Positions 1-8,879 are shown, counted from the stretch's first letter. The stretch is DNA of 64,000 nt from GWE2-51-13 sp041736705 (GCA_041736705.1 JBGSTC010000022.1:37763-101762), one strand, 5' to 3'. Program-made: numbers and translations. Notes: a model not told the origin generated them from the sequence alone.

Positions 1-567
1 GTGGATCCGTCAACGATCCAAAAGTGTCTCTATTTCATCCCGCTTGGAATCTTGGCGCTGAGCCAGTTTACAGGAACCTTTAACACAAGCTTGACCGTAC
101 CGCAGATCCTGATCTCCGGGTTGTTGATGCTGAATGTCGGGTTCATCGAGGAAGTGATTTTCAGAGGGTTGCTTTACAAAGCGATCAGAGACAAGTCCGG
201 GCGCAACCGCGCGATTCTGATTTCGGGGCTTACCTTCGGACTGGGACACATCGTCAACCTCCTTCGGGGATTGTCGATCGAACATCAGTTCCAACAAATC
301 GCCGCGGCCATCGTCCTGGGGATCATGTTGGCACTCATTGTCGAGATTACGAAGAGTATCCTTCCAGGTGTCATCTTCCATGTCTTGTTCAACTTCAGTT
401 CGACGATCATGGTCGCCGATGCAACGACAGAGTTCTACTTGCTGATCTCCATCCTGACTTTGGCGAGTATCTACACAGTCTATCTCTATGTAATGCAAGC
501 CAAACAAATCGGGAATGAAACCATGTTACGCAAGTTGGTTCACACAAAGAACCCAACACAACTTTAA
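1..567 (+). CDS. CPBP family intramembrane metalloprotease (5' end cut by window)
   Basis: The reading frame is open to the first base, so the true start probably lies upstream; the 188 residues seen are shorter than usual for this family. The three CPBP/Abi motifs are present: EExxxR at residues 50-55, FxxxH at 79-83 and HxxxN at 127-131. These residues form the metal site of the membrane-embedded protease fold (CAAX protease/bacteriocin-processing family). Hydrophobic segments surround the motifs. The substrate is unknown; relatives process peptides or act in bacteriocin self-immunity. No operon partner is visible, and a terminator follows directly. Confidence 0.85.
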   Translation: MDPSTIQKCLYFIPLGILALSQFTGTFNTSLTVPQILISGLLMLNVGFIEEVIFRGLLYKAIRDKSGRNRAILISGLTFGLGHIVNLLRGLSIEHQFQQIAAAIVLGIMLALIVEITKSILPGVIFHVLFNFSSTIMVADATTEFYLLISILTLASIYTVYLYVMQAKQIGNETMLRKLVHTKNPTQL

Positions 568-603
568 GTGAATTCATATCGAATTTGTTAAATGGAAATC
601 AGG

Positions 604-627
604 GAAGATGAAGCTCATCTTCTTTTC
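604..627 (+). terminator. Rho-independent terminator after CPBP gene
   Basis: The 8-bp arms GAAGATGA (604-611) and TCATCTTC (615-622) enclose a 3-base loop and are followed by TTTT. Confidence 0.75.
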
Positions 628-665
628 TATATAAGTGTGACTTCTTCGTGCGAATCATAATTCTA

Positions 666-696
666 TTGACCTAAAGTACGCTTGACCACGTATAAT
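666..696 (+). promoter_or_regulatory. Possible promoter for the OYE-family gene
   Basis: TTGACC (666-671) and TATAAT (691-696) are separated by 19 bp, which is long for sigma-A. The -10 is perfect, so a promoter is likely even if this -35 is not the one used. Confidence 0.45.
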
Positions 697-719
697 GAAA
701 CCATAAGCGAGGGAATCCT

Positions 720-1772
720 ATGACCAATGCATTTAGTCCGGTTACACTCGGACACCTAACTCTAAAGAATCGGCTTGTGCGTTCAGCGACACATGAATAT
801 TTCGGACAGGCGGATGGATCGCTAGGCGATCGTCAGTTTGCGATCTTCGAAGAACTGGCGCGCAATGAAGTCGGTCTGATCATCAGTGCCCATGTTTGTG
901 TCACGAAATGGGGACGTTCCAGCCCTGAACAAAACCGGATCAGCGAAGATCGGTTCATCGAAGGGTTTGCGCGAGTCGCCGAAATCGTACATGCCCACGG
1001 CGGTAAGTTCGTGACGCAGATCTCCCATGCGGGAGGGAAGGCACCCTCTGTTGCCAATGAAGGCAGAATCGCAAGATCGCCTTCGGGTTTACCGTTGAAA
1101 GACCAAACGCCGACCTTGGCGTTTACACTGGATGAAATCAACGAAGTCAAAGAAGACTTCATCCGCGCAGCGCTGCGTATGAAGTCGGCCGGGGTCGACG
1201 GGATCCAAATCCACGGTGCGCATGGGTACATGTTGTCGGAATTCGTGAACTTCGTGGAGAACAAAAGAACGGACGAGTATGGCGGAAGTCCTGAGAATCG
1301 GGTTCGATTGATTCGGGAGATCCTAGAAGGGATCAAGGAAGCTTGCGGGAAGGAATTCCCCGTACTGTTGAAGATCAACTCGAACACCACCGAAGACAAT
1401 GAAAGATATGTGGAAGAGCTGATCGAAATGCTGAAGATCTTGAAGGATTCGGGATTGGATGCGGTCGAACTCTCGGGGACGGGCTTTTCCAATTTAAAGG
1501 ATGTCCCGACACCGTTCTTTTTGGAAGCCGCGACGAAAATACGTCGACAGGTCGATCTACCCATCATTCTGGTCGGGGGGACACGGCGGATCGAAGATGT
1601 TGAAAGGGCGCTTGACGCAGGGATCGAGGCGGTATCGATGAGTCGTCCCTTCATCAGCGATCCGGATCTGGTCGCCAAGTTCAAACGAAGGGAAGCGGCG
1701 CGATGCATCCATTGTAATAAGTGTTTCATTCTGCCTAAAACCACCGGGAAACGGTGCATCTTCGAAAAATAA
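720..1772 (+). CDS. NADH:flavin oxidoreductase, old yellow enzyme family
   Basis: This 350-residue TIM-barrel flavoenzyme carries the family signatures NRLVRSAT at 17-24, a QISHAGGKA segment near 100-108, the substrate-binding HGAHGY motif (H165, H168, Y170) and a C-terminal GG-TR phosphate-binding region. FMN-dependent reduction of an activated C=C bond is expected. The C-terminus holds C329-x2-C332-x2-C335 and C346, resembling the [4Fe-4S] ligands of the larger 2,4-dienoyl-CoA reductase members, but the second flavin/NAD domain of those enzymes is absent. It stands alone as one gene. The start is supported by GAGGGAA 5 bases upstream. The natural substrate cannot be deduced. Confidence 0.9.
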   Translation: MTNAFSPVTLGHLTLKNRLVRSATHEYFGQADGSLGDRQFAIFEELARNEVGLIISAHVCVTKWGRSSPEQNRISEDRFIEGFARVAEIVHAHGGKFVTQISHAGGKAPSVANEGRIARSPSGLPLKDQTPTLAFTLDEINEVKEDFIRAALRMKSAGVDGIQIHGAHGYMLSEFVNFVENKRTDEYGGSPENRVRLIREILEGIKEACGKEFPVLLKINSNTTEDNERYVEELIEMLKILKDSGLDAVELSGTGFSNLKDVPTPFFLEAATKIRRQVDLPIILVGGTRRIEDVERALDAGIEAVSMSRPFISDPDLVAKFKRREAARCIHCNKCFILPKTTGKRCIFEK

Positions 1773-1794
1773 CCTGTCGTTAGGACAGGTTTTT
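1771..1794. terminator. Bidirectional terminator between convergent genes
   Basis: AACCTGTC and GACAGGTT (1771-1778, 1784-1791) form an 8-bp stem with T residues on the right for the + strand and an A-rich left flank that serves the minus strand. Confidence 0.75.
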
Positions 1795-2785
1795 AAATGG
1801 AATTGCGCTTTATGATTTCGTAAGGCAAGAGATTCTTTTGCTTCAGTTCTTCCTTACAGTGTCGGATTTTCTTAAGCAGGAAGGTCATCGCATCGCTTCC
1901 CATCTGGAAGCTGTTGAGCTCGATACTGGTGATCGACGGATGACTGAGATGGGCGAAAATCGTGTTGTCGAAACCGACGACGGCCTTGTCTTGAGGCACC
2001 TGATAACCATGGGCGTTCAACTCGTCGATGACCCCGCAGGCGATCAAGTCGGATGTGACGAAGAAAGCCTCGACATCCGGATGGTCGGATAGAATCTCGG
2101 CCGCGACTTGTTTTCCCGAAGCGAAACCGAAGACGACGTCCTGGGGTTTCGGTGTCAGGATCGGAAGGTTGTTTTCGATCATCGTGTCCCGGTATGCGCG
2201 GTATTTTTCGTTGGCCGAAATGATATCGACCGAACCGGCATGGACGAACGCGATTTTCTTGTGACCCGGGAGAATCAATTCCTTCAACATGGATCGGCTG
2301 GCTTCATAAAAGTCGACGCTGAAATACGCGGCTTTCGATTCTTCGGAATATTCGATGACCTGGACGATCGGATACTGAGCGTTGAGTTCGTCGATCTCCT
2401 CCACCGTCAAGGTGTTCGAGAGCAATAGCACACCGTCGACCAAATGGTTCTTCAGCATCTTCAGATAATGACTTTCCCGTTCACGGTCCCCGTAGGTATT
2501 GCAGATCAGGACGTTGTAGTTGTTTTCATGCGCGATCCGCTCGATCCCTTGGACGGTCGACGAGAAGAACGGATTATCGACGCTGTGAAGCAAAATCAAA
2601 ACCAGTCCCGTCGTTTCACGACGCAACATGACACCCATGGCATTGGGTTGGTAATTCAGTTTCTTGATTGCGTTTTCAACGCGTAGCCGGGTGTCTTCGT
2701 TCACTTTCGCCGTGCTGTTGATGACACGCGAAACGGTCGCGACACTTACTTTCGCCAACAAGGCGACTTGCTCGATTGTGCTCAT
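1793..2785 (-). CDS. LacI family transcriptional regulator of the sucrose locus
   Basis: The N-terminal helix-turn-helix at residues 3-23 (VALLAKVSVATVSRVIN) is followed by the periplasmic-binding-protein-like effector domain; 330 residues is typical of the family. The gene is transcribed away from the sugar importer operon, and two palindromes of the LacI/CcpA type (2848-2861 and 2881-2894) lie between the two. It is therefore most likely the local repressor, releasing DNA when sucrose or a derivative binds. A global CcpA is less likely because its position is pathway-specific and no HPr-contact signature was recognised, but I cannot exclude that CcpA also binds these sites. Confidence 0.9.
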   Translation of the reverse strand: MSTIEQVALLAKVSVATVSRVINSTAKVNEDTRLRVENAIKKLNYQPNAMGVMLRRETTGLVLILLHSVDNPFFSSTVQGIERIAHENNYNVLICNTYGDRERESHYLKMLKNHLVDGVLLLSNTLTVEEIDELNAQYPIVQVIEYSEESKAAYFSVDFYEASRSMLKELILPGHKKIAFVHAGSVDIISANEKYRAYRDTMIENNLPILTPKPQDVVFGFASGKQVAAEILSDHPDVEAFFVTSDLIACGVIDELNAHGYQVPQDKAVVGFDNTIFAHLSHPSITSIELNSFQMGSDAMTFLLKKIRHCKEELKQKNLLPYEIIKRNSI

Positions 2786-2810
2786 GGGACCTACCTTGAT
2801 CTTTATCCCT

Positions 2811-2839
2811 ATTTTAGCATAGTTTATTGCGATTGTCAG
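2811..2839 (-). promoter_or_regulatory. Promoter of the lacI-type gene
   Basis: Reading leftward, -35 CTGACA (2839-2834) and extended -10 TGC-TAAAAT (to 2811) are spaced 17 bp. The first operator lies just upstream of this promoter. Confidence 0.6.
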
Positions 2840-2847
2840 AGGAGGCT

Positions 2848-2861
2848 TGTAAACGATTACA
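2848..2861. promoter_or_regulatory. LacI-type operator O1 (cre-like)
   Basis: TGTAAACGATTACA matches its own reverse complement at 12 of 14 bases and fits TGNAANCGNTNNCA. It lies between the divergent regulator and importer promoters, 33 bp (about three helical turns) from O2. Confidence 0.75.
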
Positions 2862-2872
2862 CAAGAAATGCT

Positions 2873-2902
2873 TTGACGGGTGCAATCGCTTACAATTAGA
2901 AT
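2873..2902 (+). promoter_or_regulatory. Promoter of the sucrose operon with operator O2 in the spacer
   Basis: TTGACG (2873-2878) and TAGAAT (2897-2902) are separated by 18 bp. Operator O2, TGCAATCGCTTACA (2881-2894), sits inside that spacer, where a bound repressor would block RNA polymerase. Confidence 0.75.
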
Positions 2903-2932
2903 GAAAGTACATAGGAAATATAAGGAGGAACT

Positions 2933-4171
2933 ATGAAAAAACTTATAATCTTAATTTCCATGTTGTTGGTTGCGTTCTCGTTAACCGGATGCGCACCGAA
3001 GAAGACGGTTGAAATTACGTTTAAACAGAACAAACCTGAAATCGATGCCCAACTGCAAGCTTTCGCAGCCGCATACGAAGAGGAAACCGGAGTCAAGGTC
3101 AATATCGTTTCTTGCGGCGGCAGCAGCTGCTCGCTGGGCGACATGCTGAGATCCGATTATGCCGCGGATGAAATGCCTGAAATCTTCCCGATCGATGGAA
3201 TCGAAGCCTACAACGAATGGGCGACCATCATCGACGATCTCTCGGGCGAAGAATGGGTTAAAGACACGGACGTCGCCTTCAAGGTCGACGGCAAAGTCGT
3301 CGGTTTCCCGGTCTCCATCGAAGGATGGGGCATGGCCTACAATGCCGACCTGCTTGAAGAAGCCGGCGTCGATCCTGCGACGTTGACGAATTATGATGCT
3401 TACATGGCTGCGTTTGCCAAGATCGATGGAATGAAAGCCGAACTCGGCATCGACTCCGTCGTATCCATGGCGGCCGGTCCGGGCATGTATTGGGTTACCG
3501 CCCACCACAACTTCAACAGCTTGCTTTCCAACGGTTTACCGTACGGGGATCGCAGCGTTGTCGATGCATTGTTGGATGGCGATGTCGATGATACCCGCTT
3601 GAATGAATATGCCGACTGGGTCAACCTACTGTTCACCTATGCCGACAACACCGTATTGACCACGGGGAACTACGACTCCCAAGTCGGCGCTTTCCTTAAT
3701 CAAAAAGCAGTCTTCCTACACCAGGGCAACTGGGTTGATGGAAACTTGACCGCTGCGACCTTCGACATGGCGTTCGCCCCCCACGGTTCGTCCAAGACGG
3801 CGACCGACGGGATCTTCGTCAGCGCCCCGGCGTGGTATGTCGTAAACAAGGATTCCGAAAACGCACAAGCCGCGAAGGACTTCTTGGAATTCATGGTCTA
3901 CAACGAAATCGGTCAGAACTACATGGTCAAAGAAGCCGGTATGATTCCTGCTTTCAAGAACGTCACGCTCGAACCGACAGGCAAACTGTCCAAATCCGTC
4001 ATGGCTTGGGCGAAGGCCGGTAAGATCTTCGCTTGGCAACAATACAACTTCACCGGCGATTTCCGCGATAACACCTTAGGCCCGATCTACAACCAATTGG
4101 CCAGCAAGGAAGCGACGATCGACGAATTCAAAGCATTGCTGAAAAAAGCGTTAGAAGACAACGCGGACTAA
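2933..4171 (+). CDS. Sugar ABC transporter, substrate-binding lipoprotein
   Basis: A lipoprotein signal peptide ends in LTGC with the lipidated C20; the mature part is a 390-residue type-1 sugar-binding fold (MalE/MsmE class, CUT1). TAAGGAGG precedes the ATG. It heads an operon with two permeases, fructokinase and an amylosucrase-type enzyme, so sucrose or a sucrose-containing oligosaccharide is the probable ligand. Transcription is from the operator-flanked promoter at 2873-2902. A strong stem-loop follows the gene, as is common where the binding protein must be made in excess over the permeases. Confidence 0.9.
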   Translation: MKKLIILISMLLVAFSLTGCAPKKTVEITFKQNKPEIDAQLQAFAAAYEEETGVKVNIVSCGGSSCSLGDMLRSDYAADEMPEIFPIDGIEAYNEWATIIDDLSGEEWVKDTDVAFKVDGKVVGFPVSIEGWGMAYNADLLEEAGVDPATLTNYDAYMAAFAKIDGMKAELGIDSVVSMAAGPGMYWVTAHHNFNSLLSNGLPYGDRSVVDALLDGDVDDTRLNEYADWVNLLFTYADNTVLTTGNYDSQVGAFLNQKAVFLHQGNWVDGNLTAATFDMAFAPHGSSKTATDGIFVSAPAWYVVNKDSENAQAAKDFLEFMVYNEIGQNYMVKEAGMIPAFKNVTLEPTGKLSKSVMAWAKAGKIFAWQQYNFTGDFRDNTLGPIYNQLASKEATIDEFKALLKKALEDNAD

Positions 4172-4185
4172 TACTCGAAACGAGT

Positions 4186-4213
4186 GTAAGGGTAGGGTCA
4201 CACCTACCCTTAC
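4186..4213 (+). other. Intercistronic stem-loop (mRNA stabiliser or partial terminator)
   Basis: A perfect 11-bp inverted repeat (4186-4196 with 4203-4213) with a 6-base loop and no T-run lies between the binding-protein and permease genes. It probably protects the upstream message or limits readthrough. Confidence 0.75.
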
Positions 4214-4238
4214 TTATATCAAAAACAGGAGGTTAAGG

Positions 4239-5147
4239 ATGAATAAAGACAGACGCAATCAGAAAATCGCATTTTGGCTCTTCCTTGCTCCCGTATTGTT
4301 CTCATTCTTCATGGTCCAGATCATCCCGTTTGTCATCGGGGTGTATTACTCGTTTACCAACTGGTCCGCGACCGCGCAGCCTTCGATCGATTTCGTCGGC
4401 TTGACGAACTATATGGAAGCGTTCAAAGACGCCACCTTCCTTTATGCGACGATCATCACTTCGATTTATACGCTTGCCAACATCATTCTGGTTAACATCA
4501 TCGCGTTCTCGCTGGCGATGCTGGTGACGACGCAAATCAAAGGACGCAATATCTATCGCGCCGGTTTCTTCTTGCCCAATGTCATCGGCGGAATCATCCT
4601 CGGGTACATCTGGCAATATATCTTCAATCAATTCATCCCGACCGTCGGAGGCATCATCGGCGTCAGGTTCCTTACGGACAACTTGATGTTGGCGGATTCG
4701 AAGACCGCGTTGGCCGCGTTGATCATCGTCAGCACCTGGCAGTATGCCGGTTACATCATGATGATCTATGTCGCCGCGCTTCAAAACGTCCCGCGTGATT
4801 TGATCGAAGCCGCGCAGATCGACGGGGCGACCCCGTGGCAGCGGTTCAGAGCCATCACGATCCCGATGGTACGCCCGGCTTTTACCGTCACCCTGTTTTT
4901 AACCTTAGTGAACTCATTCAAACAATTCGATGTGAACGCTTCTCTGACCGGGGTCGGTCCTTCCACCATGTTCATGGGGAAGGCGATCAACGGTACGACC
5001 TTGTTGGCGATGAACATCTCCAACACTTCCTTGGTACTGCGCAATACGGCGCTGGCCCAGGCGAAAGCGATCTTGTTCTTCATCGTCTTGGTTGTATTCT
5101 CACTTATTCAGGTTTACATTTCCAAAAAGAAGGAGGTTGAACTCTAA
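4239..5147 (+). CDS. Sugar ABC transporter permease 1 (MalF-like)
   Basis: This 302-residue protein has about six hydrophobic segments and the cytoplasmic EAA loop (EAAQIDGA-, residues 190-206) that contacts the ATPase. It belongs to the CUT1 sugar-importer permeases. Its stop codon shares one base with the next start (TAATG), indicating translational coupling. No ATPase gene is present in this operon, so the importer presumably borrows a multitask MsmK-type ATPase encoded elsewhere. Confidence 0.9.
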   Translation: MNKDRRNQKIAFWLFLAPVLFSFFMVQIIPFVIGVYYSFTNWSATAQPSIDFVGLTNYMEAFKDATFLYATIITSIYTLANIILVNIIAFSLAMLVTTQIKGRNIYRAGFFLPNVIGGIILGYIWQYIFNQFIPTVGGIIGVRFLTDNLMLADSKTALAALIIVSTWQYAGYIMMIYVAALQNVPRDLIEAAQIDGATPWQRFRAITIPMVRPAFTVTLFLTLVNSFKQFDVNASLTGVGPSTMFMGKAINGTTLLAMNISNTSLVLRNTALAQAKAILFFIVLVVFSLIQVYISKKKEVEL

Positions 5148-6001
5148 TGAACCGCAAAATCACACGGAATTTACTGGAAGCTCTTGCGATCATGTTGGTG
5201 ATCTTCTTCATGGTGCCGCTTGTCCTGGTGTTCATCAATGCGAATAAGACCAATGCTGAAATTCTCAACGCACCACTAAGTCTTCCTGAAAACTGGGGCA
5301 CGATCTGGAAAAACATCGCCAACATCTGGACCAATCCGAACATCCGCTACAGTAAGGCGTTATATAGTTCGGTCATCGTCACGTTCTTCTCGCTCGCCGG
5401 CATCACGATTTTCTCCGCGATGGGGGCATGGGTCCTTGTCCGTACGAAAACGAAGACTTCCTTCGCGATCTTCATGATGTTCGTAGCCGCGATGGTCATC
5501 CCTTTCCAAGTCGTCATGTTTCCTTTGGTAAAGTGGTTCGGGACCTTCCAGCAATGGACGGGCATCCCGATGTTACGCAGTTATTTCGGGATCATCGTCG
5601 CCTATATCGGTTTCGGGAGTTCGCTGTCGATCTTCATGTTCCACGGGTTCATGAAATCGATCCCATTGGACATCGAAGAAGCCGCCTATATCGATGGGTG
5701 CGGAAAAGTGAAAACCTTCTTCCTCATCGTCCTGCCTATATTAAAGCCGATCTATGTCACCGTCTTGATCCTCAACGGGATTTGGATCTGGAACGACTTC
5801 CTGCTCCCCATGCTTGTCTTGGGTAAAGGGACGCCGGTTCAAACCATCCCGCTTGCGGTTAGTAATTTCGCCGGCGCGTTTGTCACGTCGTATGACTTGA
5901 TGATGACCGCCATCTTCATGGCTTTGGTCCCTGTCGTCATTTTCTTCATCAGTGCACAGAAACATATCATCAAGGGCATGGTCGAAGGATCGGTCAAATA
6001 G
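5147..6001 (+). CDS. Sugar ABC transporter permease 2 (MalG-like)
   Basis: The partner membrane subunit has 284 residues and an EAA loop at about 178-192 (EEAAYIDGCG). AGGAGG lies 9 bases before the ATG, inside the end of the preceding gene. With permease 1 it forms the membrane channel of the presumed sucrose importer. The next gene starts 7 bases after its stop. Confidence 0.9.
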   Translation: MNRKITRNLLEALAIMLVIFFMVPLVLVFINANKTNAEILNAPLSLPENWGTIWKNIANIWTNPNIRYSKALYSSVIVTFFSLAGITIFSAMGAWVLVRTKTKTSFAIFMMFVAAMVIPFQVVMFPLVKWFGTFQQWTGIPMLRSYFGIIVAYIGFGSSLSIFMFHGFMKSIPLDIEEAAYIDGCGKVKTFFLIVLPILKPIYVTVLILNGIWIWNDFLLPMLVLGKGTPVQTIPLAVSNFAGAFVTSYDLMMTAIFMALVPVVIFFISAQKHIIKGMVEGSVK

Positions 6002-6008
6002 GTGCATC

Positions 6009-6977
6009 ATGAAACTATGCGCATTCGGTGAATTGCTGATCGATGTCACCCCTTACGGGATTTCCGACAAGGGATATGAATTGTGTGAGTTTAATCCGGG
6101 AGGGGCGCCGGCCAACGTGGCGGTCGCCCTGCGTAACCTCGAACAGGAAGCTTCGTTCATCGGACAGGTCGGAAACGACCACTACGGGAACTTCCTGAAA
6201 TCGGTACTCCGTGAAAAATCCGTCGATGTCGACGGTTTGGTCTTGTCATCCGATTATTTGACCACCTTGGCCATGGTGAGTCTTGGCGAAGGCGGGGAGA
6301 GATCTTTCAGTTTCTATCGTCAAAACGGAGCGGATGTGATGATGAAGCCGCTTCCCGAATACTTTCAAAAAATCGAAGAAGCGGACATCTTTCATTTCGG
6401 CAGCGTAACGATGAGCGACGAATCCAGTCGTTCTACGACCTTTGAATTGCTTGAATATGCGAAAAAGATCGGGAAAATCATCAGTTTCGATCCGAACTTA
6501 CGTGAATTGCTTTGGGATGATCTGCGCGAGGCGAAGCGGCAGATCAAGAAAGCCTTGCCGTTCACGGATATCTTGAAAGTCAGTGAAGAAGAGTTGTACT
6601 TTTTGACCGAAATCGAAGACGTGGCCTCAGCGTGTACGATTTTATCGCACGGGAATTCCATCCCGTTGATCCTGGTGACGTTCGGTGCGAAGGGTTCGGC
6701 GTTTTTCATCCGTAACCATTTGATCGAAGTCCCGGGATTCAGCGTCAAGGCGATCGATACCACCGGTGCCGGCGACGGGTTTCTCGGAGGGTTCCTTTCC
6801 TGCTTCATGGACCTCAAGAAACCGATCGAGATGTTGTCGTTGGAAGAACTGACCGGGTTCTTGCGGTTTGCGAATGCATGCGGAGCCTATGCGACGCTGA
6901 AAAAGGGTGCGATCGGCGCATTGGCGACGAAGCCGCGCCTGAAAGAGAAATTCGGGGATCAACCATGGATCGGATAG
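6009..6977 (+). CDS. scrK: Fructokinase, PfkB/ribokinase family
   Basis: This 322-residue sugar kinase starts at the ATG followed by KLCAFGELLIDV; a longer frame upstream would overlap the permease. The N-terminal sugar-binding GG motif (NPGGAPANVAVAL) and the C-terminal anion-hole motif DTTGAGD are intact, with catalytic D256. In this operon it would phosphorylate the fructose released when the following GH13 enzyme acts on imported sucrose. Specificity for fructose is inferred from context; the fold alone would also allow other ketoses. Its last 13 bases overlap the next gene. Confidence 0.85.
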   Translation: MKLCAFGELLIDVTPYGISDKGYELCEFNPGGAPANVAVALRNLEQEASFIGQVGNDHYGNFLKSVLREKSVDVDGLVLSSDYLTTLAMVSLGEGGERSFSFYRQNGADVMMKPLPEYFQKIEEADIFHFGSVTMSDESSRSTTFELLEYAKKIGKIISFDPNLRELLWDDLREAKRQIKKALPFTDILKVSEEELYFLTEIEDVASACTILSHGNSIPLILVTFGAKGSAFFIRNHLIEVPGFSVKAIDTTGAGDGFLGGFLSCFMDLKKPIEMLSLEELTGFLRFANACGAYATLKKGAIGALATKPRLKEKFGDQPWIG

Positions 6978-8797
6978 AATTGATCCGTCAACTCTACGCG
7001 AAAGTCTACGGGTCGGATGTTCGTTCCGTACAGGCTTTTGAACAATTGCTCGGGTTGATGGAAAGCGCGAAAAGCGGGCGCAAGGAAGACTTGCGCCGTT
7101 TGGATAAAACGAACACCAACGGATACTTCAGCCAGGACAGCATCGGAATGACCTTGTATGTCGATTTGTTTGCGGGTGATTTGAAGAAGATGATCAAGAA
7201 AATCGACTACTTCAAGGAACTCGGCGTCACCTATCTTCATCTGATGCCTCTGCTTAAACCTAGGGATGGGGAGAACGACGGGGGATATGCCGTCGAAGAC
7301 TATCGTCGGATCGACCCGCGCTTGGGGACGATGGATGACTTCATCGCACTACTGGATGCATTAAGAAAAGAAAACATCGGGGTTTGTATCGATTACGTAG
7401 TCAATCATGTCGCCAAGGAACATGTCTGGGCGAAAGCCGCCTTGGACGGGGATCCGGAGATGCAAGATCGATTCATCCTATTCGATACGAAGGAGATGCC
7501 GGATCGATACAATCGTACCGTACCGGAAGTATTGCCGGATAAATGTCCGGGGAATTTCACCTATTATCCCGAGATCAAGAAATATGTATTTACCTCGTTC
7601 AGTGAGTTCCAATGGGACCTTAACTTCAAGAATCCATTGGTTTTCAACGGAATGATCGACAATCTACTCTATCTAGCCAACCTTGGCATCAGTATGATCC
7701 GTTTGGATGCGATTCCTTTCATGTGGAAAGAGGTCGACACGACCTGCCGGAATCTACCGATCATCCATGACTTGATGCGCCTTTATCATCTGATCAAGCA
7801 AGAGGTTTGTCCGTCGGTCGCCCTGCTTGGCGAGGCGATCGTCGAACCGCAGGAAATCGTCAAGTACTTCGGTACGGATGCGAAACCCGAATGCGAGATC
7901 ATGTATAACGCCAATCTGATGGTGGACATCTACCATGCCTTTGCGACACGCGACACCCGCTTGTTGACGATCGATGCCAACCGTTTCCATCTTCCGCACC
8001 GAGCGACGTGGATGAACTATGCACGTTGCCACGACGATATCGGATGGGGCTTCAACGAAGATGCAATCCGCAAGTTCGGATGGGATCCCTACGACCACAA
8101 GCAATTCCTGATCCATTATTACGGCGGGGATTATCCAGGGACGTTCGCCATGGGCGAGCATTACCAATTCAACCCTGCGACCATGGATGCACGGACCAAC
8201 GGCACCTTGGCGAGTCTATTGGGCTTGGAGAAAGCGTTGAAGAAGAAAGAACTCTATCGTCAGGAAGAAGCGATTCGCCGTATCCATCTTACCCATGCCT
8301 TCATCCTTGCGTATCGCGGCATCCCTCTGATCTATTCAGGCGATGAAATCGCAACACTGAACGATCAACGCTATCTTCTGGATCCTGCGAAGGCGCCTGA
8401 AGGTCGATGGGTCCATCGACCCTTCTTCGACTGGAAAAGGGCGCAAAAGCGTAATGACGTCGGGACCTTCGAATATCGGGTTTTCCAGCAATTGAAACAA
8501 TTGATCAAACAAAGGAAAACCCTGCCTTACCTTCATGGCCAGTCCAGCCAGATCGCCGTCGATCTGGGCAACCCCCATGTCTTCGGGATCGTACGGACCC
8601 ACAATGGGAAAACATTCTTCGCCCTCTTTAACTTTAGCGAGAACACACAGATCGTTTCGACTGAGCATCTGCATCCGCTGTTGGTCGGCACCCGCTTCGC
8701 GGATGTCTTCCAGGGACGGGAATTCGACGTCAACGAGAGCCATTTCGACCTTAGCCCCTACGAATTCGTATGGTGCATCGCGAAAAAAGAACAATAA
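6965..8797 (+). CDS. Amylosucrase-type glycoside hydrolase family 13 enzyme
   Basis: The 610 residues match the amylosucrase/sucrose hydrolase layout: an all-helical N-domain, a (beta/alpha)8 barrel and a C-terminal beta domain. GH13 catalytic residues are visible as RLDA (nucleophile D248), LLGEA (acid/base E290) and CHDDIGW (H356, D357). Motifs GGYAV and SGDEIATLND are typical of subfamily GH13_4. Amylosucrase transfers glucose from sucrose to a growing alpha-1,4-glucan and releases fructose; sucrose hydrolases of the same subfamily only cleave. There is no signal peptide, so it acts on sucrose inside the cell, beside its fructokinase. I chose the ATG at 6965, which overlaps the kinase gene by 13 bases. 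Confidence 0.85.
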   Translation: MDRIELIRQLYAKVYGSDVRSVQAFEQLLGLMESAKSGRKEDLRRLDKTNTNGYFSQDSIGMTLYVDLFAGDLKKMIKKIDYFKELGVTYLHLMPLLKPRDGENDGGYAVEDYRRIDPRLGTMDDFIALLDALRKENIGVCIDYVVNHVAKEHVWAKAALDGDPEMQDRFILFDTKEMPDRYNRTVPEVLPDKCPGNFTYYPEIKKYVFTSFSEFQWDLNFKNPLVFNGMIDNLLYLANLGISMIRLDAIPFMWKEVDTTCRNLPIIHDLMRLYHLIKQEVCPSVALLGEAIVEPQEIVKYFGTDAKPECEIMYNANLMVDIYHAFATRDTRLLTIDANRFHLPHRATWMNYARCHDDIGWGFNEDAIRKFGWDPYDHKQFLIHYYGGDYPGTFAMGEHYQFNPATMDARTNGTLASLLGLEKALKKKELYRQEEAIRRIHLTHAFILAYRGIPLIYSGDEIATLNDQRYLLDPAKAPEGRWVHRPFFDWKRAQKRNDVGTFEYRVFQQLKQLIKQRKTLPYLHGQSSQIAVDLGNPHVFGIVRTHNGKTFFALFNFSENTQIVSTEHLHPLLVGTRFADVFQGREFDVNESHFDLSPYEFVWCIAKKEQ

Positions 8798-8819
8798 CCC
8801 GGGAAATTCCCGGGTTTTA
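8796..8819 (+). terminator. Terminator of the sucrose operon
   Basis: AACCCGGGAA and TTCCCGGGTT form a perfect inverted repeat overlapping the stop codon, followed by TTTT. Confidence 0.85.
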
Positions 8820-8850
8820 TAATTTTATATACATTTTGTAAATATATACC

Positions 8851-8879
8851 TTGACAGGCGAAGTAGTATGTATTATGAT
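8851..8879 (+). promoter_or_regulatory. Promoter of the padR operon
   Basis: A consensus -35 TTGACA (8851-8856) and TATGAT (8874-8879) are 17 bp apart, preceded by an AT-rich UP-like tract at 8825-8848. Confidence 0.8.
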
